Below are positions 33,190-40,163 of a stretch of DNA of 52,633 bases, one piece after another. Position 1 is the stretch's first letter. The number at the start of each line of letters is the position of its first letter. Under the pieces are notes generated by a model, which worked only from the letters and a program-made list of their open reading frames with translations, was not told the origin of the DNA and searched no databases. The stretch spans positions 1 to 52,633 of the forward strand of contig CAKZZM010000144.1 of assembly GCA_937885465.1 (NCBI GenBank), given 5' to 3'. The stretch is from an uncultured Bacteroidales bacterium (GTDB taxonomy: Bacteria; Bacteroidota; Bacteroidia; Bacteroidales; Paludibacteraceae). The translations under genes were made by a program, and so were the position numbers.

Positions 33190-33290
33190 AAAAAAGGGAA
33201 GCGAACTATATCGCACCGCTACAACCTCCTACCCTTGCTTCGGTCAAGACCTGGGGGAATTCAGAGGGAGCTGGTCGTACAGGACTTCCC
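33190..33290 (-). ncRNA. ffs: 4.5S signal recognition particle RNA (ffs), with U-tract terminator
   Basis: Minus strand RNA of 95 nt (33290 to 33196): GGGAAG at the 5' end pairs with CUUCCC at the 3' end, followed by a U-run (33195-33190). An inner stem ACGACC/GGUUGU and CUCC/GGAG leads to the SRP54-binding helix 8: CCCC-CAGG-UC-UUGACC-GA-AGCA-AGGG. The symmetric loop CAGG/AGCA and the 10-nt distance between its strands match the bacterial 4.5S RNA. The apical loop is not the usual GGAA tetraloop. The gene has a clear promoter just upstream. Confidence 0.87.
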
Positions 33291-33301
33291 TATTGTGAGT
33301 A

Positions 33302-33332
33302 CAAAGGTAATGCTTTTTTCTCAAACACGCAA
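33302..33332 (-). promoter_or_regulatory. Promoter of ffs
   Basis: Minus strand: TTG (33330-33332), 20 bp, TACCTTTG (33302-33309); the RNA 5' end lies about 12 bp downstream. Confidence 0.75.
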
Positions 33333-33339
33333 GTTTTTT

Positions 33340-34437
33340 TTAATTTATTTTGATGCCAAGCGGAGTAAACATTTCTCCACCTTTCTTTATAACGATGCCG
33401 TAACTTGATGAAAGATAGATTTTGGCGGCTTTGGGGCTATTGTCGGTACTGCCGATGAGTTGCTCAATATCGTTAAATTTGGTGCCATTATAAGCATAAC
33501 CAAAATCGGGGATGCCATATCCTAATTGGTCGGTCCATTGCGGGTAGAAAGAAGCCGATTCGATGATTATCTGCCGTATCTCCATAGCACTCAGATGCGG
33601 CAGTGCTTGCCTTAGGCATGTCGCAAGGCCTGCTATCTGCGGGGTGGAATAGGATGTCCCGTTGCTATAACCCAATATTCCTTCCTTGCCGGTTTCAGGG
33701 TCTCGGTATGAGGGATTATATATAATGCAATTCCCGCCCCAACCTATTACTTCGGGTTTAACTCTGCCGTCTGCCGTCGGACCGTAAGAAGAGAATGAGC
33801 AAGGATTGCCATTGATATCTGCTGCGCCTACCGATATGATAGAATCGGCATCGGCAGGAGTAGATAAATAATGCCACGAGTTATTACCGTCATTTCCCAT
33901 CGCTACGCAAACAAGGATATCATGACGCGCTAAATTAAGAACCGCCTGCGCTGCCGCGCCTCTGCCGTCCATGTCCGCGTAGGTGTAATTTGTGAGTGTG
34001 TCATCAAAGAGAGTATAACCAAGAGATATTGTTACTACATCCACGCCGAGGGAATCGGCAAGTTGTAAACCGCGGATTAGACGATCGACCTCTTCTCTGG
34101 TCTCTTGATAATAATCTTCTGTGCGAATGAGAATATAATTGGCGTGAGGAGCTGTTCCTACGAACATACTATCGTGGTAAAGCATGGTGCTAAGGCAAGC
34201 GGTGCCGTGATAGTTCTGCGGGTTAGAAAACATATCAATTGTATCCGTAGTATTTGGCTCGCCTTGAAGCAAGTCATACCAACCGATAATCTGATTCTGC
34301 GGAAAAACGGTAGGGTCATTGGCACGATAAAAGCCGGCATCGATAACGGCAATCGTCATGCCATCCCCCATATACCCCGCCTCATGAAGAGGTTTGTAGT
34401 TAAGTTGGGTTAAAAGACTAAGTAGTGCGGCAAGCAT
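33340..34437 (-). CDS. S8 subtilisin-like peptidase with T9SS-type tail; N-terminal signal/pro region missing
   Basis: The 365-residue protein carries the catalytic triad D33 (IAVIDAGF), H77 (NYHGT) and S262 (GTSYSTPQIAGL) and the oxyanion Asn (AMGNDG, N182). The C-terminus GGEMFTPLGIKIN resembles that of the PL11 protein and looks like a T9SS sorting tail. Odd: the protein starts only about 20 residues before the catalytic domain with MLAALLSLLTQLNYKPLHEAG, which has no basic residue and is not a convincing signal peptide, whereas relatives carry a signal and a propeptide. The region upstream is repeats and then a promoter. So either the N-terminal part was lost or the start is non-standard. 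Confidence 0.78.
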   Translation of the reverse strand: MLAALLSLLTQLNYKPLHEAGYMGDGMTIAVIDAGFYRANDPTVFPQNQIIGWYDLLQGEPNTTDTIDMFSNPQNYHGTACLSTMLYHDSMFVGTAPHANYILIRTEDYYQETREEVDRLIRGLQLADSLGVDVVTISLGYTLFDDTLTNYTYADMDGRGAAAQAVLNLARHDILVCVAMGNDGNNSWHYLSTPADADSIISVGAADINGNPCSFSSYGPTADGRVKPEVIGWGGNCIIYNPSYRDPETGKEGILGYSNGTSYSTPQIAGLATCLRQALPHLSAMEIRQIIIESASFYPQWTDQLGYGIPDFGYAYNGTKFNDIEQLIGSTDNSPKAAKIYLSSSYGIVIKKGGEMFTPLGIKIN

Positions 34438-34452
34438 ATTTTTCAGGAATTA

Positions 34453-34535
34453 GTGGAGAACGTCTCCGAACGTTTGTACATAGCGTAAGCCCGTCGTACA
34501 TCGTACATAGCGCAAGCGGTACATCGTACTTTGCT
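34453..34535. repeat. Family A + B repeats upstream of the S8 peptidase gene
   Basis: Family A (GTGGAGAACGTCTCCGAACG, 34453-34475) joined to TACATAGCGTAAGCCCGTCG, TACATCGTACATAGCGCAAG, CGGTACATCGTACTT (B). It occupies the leader between the -7 element and ATG. Confidence 0.85.
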
Positions 34536-34553
34536 ACAGGCTTCCTCTATGTG

Positions 34554-34561
34554 CAAAATTA
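34554..34561 (-). promoter_or_regulatory. Putative -7 element upstream of the S8 peptidase gene
   Basis: TAATTTTG on the minus strand, 117 bp from the ATG; no good -33 element. Confidence 0.45.
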
Positions 34562-34600
34562 CAAAAACTTTTTAATATTGAAATATGATAAGCGTAAATA

Positions 34601-34633
34601 TTTTGTTAATGTAGTTTTTTTTCATTAACTTTG
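34601..34633 (+). promoter_or_regulatory. Promoter of the FNT-family gene
   Basis: TTTTG (34601-34605), 20 bp, TAACTTTG (34626-34633). Confidence 0.75.
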
Positions 34634-34663
34634 TGCAATAACCGACCGCTCTGCTGTTAGAGA

Positions 34664-34728
34664 CGGCTTTCAACTTTAGGGCTCTGCCCGCACTTTCAAC
34701 TTTCAACTTTAGGGCTTTGCCCGCAATG
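34664..34728. repeat. Two family E repeats in the 5' UTR of the FNT-family gene
   Basis: GGCTTTCAACTTTAGGGCTC then TGCCCGCACTTTCAACTTTC then AACTTTAGGGCTTTGCCCGC: two direct copies of CTTTCAACTTTAGGGCT-Y-TGCCCGC about 38 bp apart. Confidence 0.8.
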
Positions 34729-34742
34729 TAACTTTTAAAATT

Positions 34743-35345
34743 GTGTTTAATATTTTTCGTTCTGCAATTTTTGCGGGTGTGTGTATAGGTATCGCCGGAT
34801 TTGGTTTTTTAGCGGGTAAGTCGCTCGGAATGGTACTCTTTATTTTCGGGCTTGCCACGGTCGTCAGTTACAAACTTAAACTATTTACGGGTACTGCGGG
34901 TTTTGTTCGTACGAAGCAGGATTTGTTGGATTTACTGATAATCCTTATAGGCAATATCTGCGGTTGTCTGCTTGTTGCTCTTGTTGCTCGTTGCTCATCT
35001 ATGCCGCTTAGCGAGAGTGCCGAGCAGGTTCTCTCAGCCCGTCTGCAGAATGGTGCCTTACGTAGCGGAGTGCTTGCAATTGGTTGTGGCATATTGATGA
35101 CAACGGCGGTTACTTTCGCCCGTAAGGGCAAAGAAATAGGGAACTGGATACCTCTGTTGTTCGCAGTTCCCTTGTTTATTCATTGCGGTTTTCCGCACTG
35201 CATTGCTGACGCCTTCTACTATCTTACCGCCCCTGTTTCGTTTCTTGCTTCCAATGCAGGCAGAATATTGCTTCTATACTTTTGTATAGTAGTGGGGAAT
35301 TTTATCGGTTGTAACCTTTACCGATTGTTCGTGAGTGAGGATTAA
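34743..35345 (+). CDS. Small formate/nitrite transporter (FNT)-family membrane protein
   Basis: The 200-residue protein has about six TM helices. Two FNT-like half-repeats can be seen: YKLKLFTGTAGF near residue 43 and VVGNFIGCNLYRLF near the end, matching the family's LFTGN and GNxxGG positions. HCGFPHCIADAFYYL resembles the central gating segment. It is shorter than typical FNT channels (about 260-280). Likely a channel for formate, nitrite or a similar monovalent anion; the substrate is not readable. The start may be TTG or GTG upstream of ATG 34743, since the translated frame begins with MFNIF at the chosen site. Its 3' end overlaps the convergent DUF4832 gene by 44 bp. Confidence 0.65.
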   Translation: MFNIFRSAIFAGVCIGIAGFGFLAGKSLGMVLFIFGLATVVSYKLKLFTGTAGFVRTKQDLLDLLIILIGNICGCLLVALVARCSSMPLSESAEQVLSARLQNGALRSGVLAIGCGILMTTAVTFARKGKEIGNWIPLLFAVPLFIHCGFPHCIADAFYYLTAPVSFLASNAGRILLLYFCIVVGNFIGCNLYRLFVSED

Positions 35346-37272
35346 CCGTGATGACTATGCCTTTGTGGTCGGCAGATACTTGTCGCCCGAGAATATCGTA
35401 ATATCGGTACGATTGCGATTGTGTGTTCGTTGTTTCTAATACATCCTCTACCGTTGGCAGTTCTCCGTTGTATGAAAGGGTGAGGGAGTGAAGTTTAGGT
35501 TGCCCCCATTCCATAACATTTTGAACGCGCAAGGTATAAACGCCTTGCGCTATGTTTAAATCCCACGGGCTGCTATATGTTATTGTTTCAGTGCCAACGG
35601 TCCAGCAAGACTCAGTAGTATAAGAGGCAATGGTAGTGTTATCGGCATCTATGAGTTGCAATCCCCATGCATGTCCGTTCGGGCAAGAGTAATCGTCTGT
35701 AATTGTGTATTCCCCCGGATAGCGCAGTTCAATAGCCCATTGTGCCCAGCGGTCGGTATTAGGATTATCATCCGGACCGAAGTCAAAATAGTCGTTTTGA
35801 TACCATGTCATATCTTCGCTCACAGCCGATACATTGTCTTTTTTTAGGGTGGCGGGCAGTAAAACAGGTTCAAGCGGATCGCAGCAAGCCGTGTTGCTTG
35901 ATATAGAAATAGAGGCATTAAGGTCATTCATACCGGTCGTTTCGTCCCATACATCAGCATTGGCGAACCGAATGGAGTAGCGCGGGTTATCCGCGATGGA
36001 GGAATATGCGTCCGGCATATAGAGATATAGGTTGTATGTGCCTTCTACCGTTTCAAGGGGAATTTTAACTGTTTCGCTTATCTCGGTCAAAGCATTATTA
36101 GGCAGCCATCTCCTCGGATCGGTCTGTAGCCGGACTTTGTATGTGTTACTGCTGTTTTTGAGTATTAGATAGACGGGACGTTCATTATAGAGCGGCGCAT
36201 AACCTGTGTTGCGTATTTTTAGTGTTATTGCCACATTTTCACCTGCGGTGACGTTGTCGGGAAAAGACCCCTCCACGAGTTGATATCTATACCCCATGCG
36301 GCGATTAAGTTCGTCGAAAGTGCCCTCTGACCTCCATTTGTTTGTCACTATTTCAGAATATGATGCTTTGCAGAATGTCCAATGTAGTCTGCTCATCTCG
36401 CCTGTCGTCTTTGCGTATGTGGCGTTGGTGGCTGCCTCAGAGGTACTAAGTATGCAACTCTCGCCACCGAGCGGCACATACAGTGTCTCTTGTGCTATAT
36501 ATGCTTTTTGTGTTGCCGTGTCGGTATAGGTGCCGAGGTCGCCATTGTTTGAGAGGAAGGCATCGTTATGATGCGCAAGGCGGGCGCGGGCACTACCGCT
36601 GAAACCTTCTGATGAAGTAAGGGGGGAGGTGTCACCGATATAACCTGTTTTGAAAAGAGGTGTACGCAGTTGTATGCATCGATCTGACGGAACGGCAGAT
36701 AGGAGCGAGGTGAGCAGTGCGCTGCGGTCAGCATTCATCGTGCTCTGTTGGTTGCCAAAATTGCTTGTGTAATACCATTCTCCCCATGCGCCGATAAACC
36801 CTGCCTGAACAACGTATATCACATCAGCATTATCCTGCCAATGAGATTTTAATTGGTTAATATGGCTTTGTACTATTGACAGAGGAGCATCGTATGCTAT
36901 GTCGTCGGTGTTATCTGAAGTATAGGCATAGCGAAGAATGCATTTGTAGCCGTATTGCCTCAAAACTGCCATGTCCTCGTCAAAACCATTAAGAACGGCA
37001 GCGGGTAAGGTAGCGGTAGATTTGAAATTATTGAGGTAATATAGTACTAAAACGAGCCGTTGCGATTCCCTGTCGCCTGTGGCGGTGAAATAAGAGGCGT
37101 GACCTTTCACTACATTTGGCGATGAGGCGGTTACTACTTTCTCTAACTGATCAATAAACCCGCGCTCAGGATTGGGAAATATGCTTACATTGTCAGCCGT
37201 GTAACTGATATTTGTTGCAAGCAAAATTGCAAAAGGATACAAGAGAAAAACGAATAAGATGAGGCGTTTCAT
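35302..37272 (-). CDS. Secreted DUF4874/DUF4832 protein with T9SS-type tail
   Basis: Start ATG 37272 gives the signal peptide MKRLILFVFLLYPFAILLA; the longer open frame is not protein-like. 656 residues: DUF4874 (about 20-190: FPNPERGFIDQ, LVLVLYYLNNF, RYAYTSDN, QAGFIGAWGEWYYT) then DUF4832 (about 195-420), an immunoglobulin-like part (DNVTAGENVAITLKIRNTGYAPLY) and a carbohydrate-binding-like beta domain. It ends YRYYDILGRQVSADHKGIVI, a T9SS/Por-type sorting pattern. The TIM-barrel-like core suggests a glycoside hydrolase, but no activity is established to my knowledge. The 3' end overlaps the FNT gene. Confidence 0.78.
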   Translation of the reverse strand: MKRLILFVFLLYPFAILLATNISYTADNVSIFPNPERGFIDQLEKVVTASSPNVVKGHASYFTATGDRESQRLVLVLYYLNNFKSTATLPAAVLNGFDEDMAVLRQYGYKCILRYAYTSDNTDDIAYDAPLSIVQSHINQLKSHWQDNADVIYVVQAGFIGAWGEWYYTSNFGNQQSTMNADRSALLTSLLSAVPSDRCIQLRTPLFKTGYIGDTSPLTSSEGFSGSARARLAHHNDAFLSNNGDLGTYTDTATQKAYIAQETLYVPLGGESCILSTSEAATNATYAKTTGEMSRLHWTFCKASYSEIVTNKWRSEGTFDELNRRMGYRYQLVEGSFPDNVTAGENVAITLKIRNTGYAPLYNERPVYLILKNSSNTYKVRLQTDPRRWLPNNALTEISETVKIPLETVEGTYNLYLYMPDAYSSIADNPRYSIRFANADVWDETTGMNDLNASISISSNTACCDPLEPVLLPATLKKDNVSAVSEDMTWYQNDYFDFGPDDNPNTDRWAQWAIELRYPGEYTITDDYSCPNGHAWGLQLIDADNTTIASYTTESCWTVGTETITYSSPWDLNIAQGVYTLRVQNVMEWGQPKLHSLTLSYNGELPTVEDVLETTNTQSQSYRYYDILGRQVSADHKGIVITVNPHSRTIGKGYNR

Positions 37273-37294
37273 GACATTATTTGATTTACTTCTG

Positions 37295-37302
37295 CAAAGA
37301 TA
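37295..37302 (-). promoter_or_regulatory. -7 element of the DUF4832 gene
   Basis: TATCTTTG on the minus strand, 22 bp before the ATG; -33 element weak. Confidence 0.55.
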
Positions 37303-37375
37303 ACTTGTTTTATGAGAATTTTGACCGTTTCGAAATATGTTGTGAAGCATAATGCCTTTACCGAGAAATGAAAAC

Positions 37376-37413
37376 AAAAAGATAATGAGTTGATTATAAC
37401 TCATTATCTTTTT
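37376..37413 (-). terminator. Terminator of the ruvA-C10 peptidase operon
   Basis: 16-bp stem AAAAAGATAATGAGTT / AACTCATTATCTTTTT with a 6-nt loop. It lies 50 bp after the C10 peptidase gene and would work in both directions, isolating the DUF4832 gene. Confidence 0.85.
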
Positions 37414-37462
37414 GTCTCTTCGGCATATTACTTTTTCGTAATATTTCGAAAAGCTGATTCTT

Positions 37463-40162
37463 TTATTTTGCAAATTTTATCCACTCGTTGCCGTTAGTTA
37501 CGATATATATACCTTGCGGCAAGGTACAGATATCATAGTTGTCTCTGATGGTTGCGACAGGGCAGCCGCTGATAGTGAATATTTGCAGTACCGAACCGCT
37601 TGTGTTCACGATGTGGTTTCCTTCTAAACGGATATTGTTGTCCTCTACCTGCTCATCGTATGTTGAAACAGGCGTGACTTTTGCATAGAATGCAAGTGTT
37701 TGATTTTTAATGTTGTTATTTACCGAGGTATATGCTCGCCAGTCTTGACTGTTATAGATGCCGAGATAACGTTCTGTAGCAGAGTGTTTGAGATATCCGC
37801 TTTCAGTATCGATGGTCCATACTTTGTTATCGTTGCTACCAACGCGAACACCGTTGTTGGTATTATTTGAATAGAGCCACTTCTCGGTAGTACCGTTAGG
37901 ATAGAAGGTGATATCGTTGCCGTTGCGGCTTATATTCCAAAGTATAGTCTCATCTGTGGAGATTATAGTATCACGGCTGACAGCAACTGCTACTGCCGTC
38001 GGGGCAGCCGATGTGCCGTTATCATTAGATATGGCGAAGGTGCCGCTTGTGCTCGACATTGTTATGATAACGACTTCATCGAGAGTAATATTTGCGATAT
38101 CTTTCAGAGCATAATAAGTACCTGTGTGTGTTTCTTCGGGTTCTTCGGGCTCAGAATTGTCGTCCGTCGTTTCGGCAAATAAATTCACGCCCCAAACAAT
38201 AAATCGGTTAGTAGATGGGGTGAAGGTAAGTGTAGTGGCGGATGTGACATCTGAGACATTGACCTCAAAGTAGTATCCTTCGCCGGTAACATCGCTTGCG
38301 AGAGTGAAAGGTGAGTTATTTGATACGCCGGTATCGCTGCTTACGCTAAAGACCGTAGCACTCATTGTAATAGTGGGGGTGGCGGTGAGAGCAAGTGTTA
38401 AGGCTGCGCCTGACCATGCTGCCGCATGGAAACAGAGTTTCGTAGTACCCGCGGGAATCGTTATTTTCCAAACGCCCTTGTTTTTGGCAGTGCCTAACTT
38501 TATGGCATCGTATTCTTCACCGTCGATAATCACCTTGGCAGAGGTAGCGTTGCTACTATTGTCGGTTGAGAGAGTTATGTTGCTGTTGTGTTCGGCTGAG
38601 AAGTCAGTTAGTATCTCATCAGTAACAGTTACGCTGCAAGTGGCGGTAATGCCGCTCTCGTCCGTAGCAGTGGCGGTGATTGTGGCAGTACCTGCCGATA
38701 TGCCCCTTACGATACCGCCTTCAACCGTTGCTACGGCAGTGTTACTTGATGTCCATGTGACGGTTTGCGCCGCAGTTGCGGGTAATACGGTTGGGCTTAT
38801 TGTCTGCCGTTCGTAGATCTTCAGAGTGAGTGAAGTAGGGTTGAGTGTTATGCTTGTGACGGGCGTTTCCGGTTTGTCGGGCATGATACCGATAATCATG
38901 CTTTGATCTTCGGAGAAGTCATAACCTCCGCCTCCCGCGCCACCGCTACCGGGGGTGAGAGAGGTCAGAAGGAAGTAACCGTCGTTGTAGCCTGACCAAC
39001 CCCAATTGAAGTGGTAATAGTTGTCGGAGCGGTAGCCGTCGCAGATGAAACTATGTCCGCCTTCATCGCTTGTGCCATCGTACATAATAGGACGGTTGTT
39101 ATCCAACTCATTTTTGATGAGTGTTTTCCATTGTGAGTCGGTTTGCCTCTGATAGTAAGTATAACCACCTGAAGAGTATCCGTCTTTGGCATAACTCTTT
39201 ATGGTCGATTGCTTATAACCGAAGAATGTGTAAAGTGCGTTTTCTGCGCATGGGAAATCTTCGTATGTTTCGCCGTAATTGATAGTGTAGGCACCGCTGC
39301 CGTCATAGTCATAACTGCCATATTGCATCTCTACTGCCACGCCGCAGTGATACATAAGTGTAGCAACGGCATTGGCTTGGGCAGTAGTGTATGAACCGGT
39401 GTAGTCGTTTCGCATATTGGCCCAGTCGTAGGTTGTGTTACTAAAGTTAGCGGTCAGTTCGCCTTGGTAAATAATTGTTTCGCCGGTATAGTTGCCGTTG
39501 TCATCGTATGTTGACATTTTCGGCTGATAGGTATGTGAGCCTGTGCCTACTACGGGCCATTGCCAGTAGTTCATCACTTGTGCCATAGCGGTAGCAACGC
39601 AGCCTGAGTATGCCTTGTCGGAGTTTCTGCCCGGAGTACCCGTTCCGGGACAAAGGTTGCAGAATGGTGCATCCTGATCCCATATAGTCTGCACGAGCGG
39701 ACCGACCACAACATTGCCGGCACGCCTGATGCCGCCGAGAAGGTCTGACCACTCTTCGAGAATCTCTTCGTCAGCAACCAATCCGCGCTCCTCTGCGTCA
39801 CTTATCTCTCTGCTATAGCCGCGAAGCCAGACCTTGATGTTATCGGGCTGATTCTCAGTCCTGAAATGCCCCGTCTCTGAGAAGGCGAGAACGGGGTGAG
39901 CAATATCGCTTGCAGACACCATTACCCAACCTTCGCCGTCGGCGTTCTCGTAAACGAAATATTCGCTCTCGTTTACTGCAGCACTTTTCTGCAAACGGAG
40001 TCTTTGTTTAGAGGGCATACCTTGTATGTTCGGGTTGCTGCTCGGTGATGACAATAAAAAATTTTGTGCGATGGACAGGGCTGTCTGCTCGCTGATGCGC
40101 TCTGCTGTAATACACATATTAACAAGCCCTAAAGCGCAGAGAAGAAGAAAAGTTTTTTTCAT
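37463..40162 (-). CDS. C10 (streptopain-like) cysteine peptidase with Big2 domain and T9SS tail
   Basis: The 899-residue secreted protein has a signal peptide (1-20), a Spi-type inhibitory propeptide (about 25-130, SEYFVYENADGEGWVMVSAS) and a C10 peptidase domain (about 150-420) with nucleophile C188 (AYSGCVATAMAQVMNYW), H370 (DEGGHSFICDGY) and FNWGWSGYNDGYF. A Big2 Ig-like domain follows at about 435-514 and two beta-rich domains. The tail is ISGCPVATIRDNYDICTLPQ then GIYIV, the T9SS type A sorting pattern. Family members include interpain A and PrtT; the role is extracellular proteolysis. It starts 1 bp after the GT39-like gene ends. Confidence 0.9.
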   Translation of the reverse strand: MKKTFLLLCALGLVNMCITAERISEQTALSIAQNFLLSSPSSNPNIQGMPSKQRLRLQKSAAVNESEYFVYENADGEGWVMVSASDIAHPVLAFSETGHFRTENQPDNIKVWLRGYSREISDAEERGLVADEEILEEWSDLLGGIRRAGNVVVGPLVQTIWDQDAPFCNLCPGTGTPGRNSDKAYSGCVATAMAQVMNYWQWPVVGTGSHTYQPKMSTYDDNGNYTGETIIYQGELTANFSNTTYDWANMRNDYTGSYTTAQANAVATLMYHCGVAVEMQYGSYDYDGSGAYTINYGETYEDFPCAENALYTFFGYKQSTIKSYAKDGYSSGGYTYYQRQTDSQWKTLIKNELDNNRPIMYDGTSDEGGHSFICDGYRSDNYYHFNWGWSGYNDGYFLLTSLTPGSGGAGGGGYDFSEDQSMIIGIMPDKPETPVTSITLNPTSLTLKIYERQTISPTVLPATAAQTVTWTSSNTAVATVEGGIVRGISAGTATITATATDESGITATCSVTVTDEILTDFSAEHNSNITLSTDNSSNATSAKVIIDGEEYDAIKLGTAKNKGVWKITIPAGTTKLCFHAAAWSGAALTLALTATPTITMSATVFSVSSDTGVSNNSPFTLASDVTGEGYYFEVNVSDVTSATTLTFTPSTNRFIVWGVNLFAETTDDNSEPEEPEETHTGTYYALKDIANITLDEVVIITMSSTSGTFAISNDNGTSAAPTAVAVAVSRDTIISTDETILWNISRNGNDITFYPNGTTEKWLYSNNTNNGVRVGSNDNKVWTIDTESGYLKHSATERYLGIYNSQDWRAYTSVNNNIKNQTLAFYAKVTPVSTYDEQVEDNNIRLEGNHIVNTSGSVLQIFTISGCPVATIRDNYDICTLPQGIYIVTNGNEWIKFAK

Positions 40163-40163
40163 T

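Larger units (their letters stand above)
34438..34742. other. Divergent intergenic region between the S8 peptidase and FNT genes
   Basis: It holds the A+B repeat (34453-34535), an AT-rich block with two divergent promoter signals (34554-34561 minus, 34601-34633 plus), and two family E copies (34664-34728). No gene or RNA structure is recognised. Confidence 0.7.

Noticed and set aside
14186..34728. Repeats as remnants of one insertion sequence
   Set aside because: No transposase fragment or consistent terminal inverted repeats; several unrelated short families occur in different combinations.
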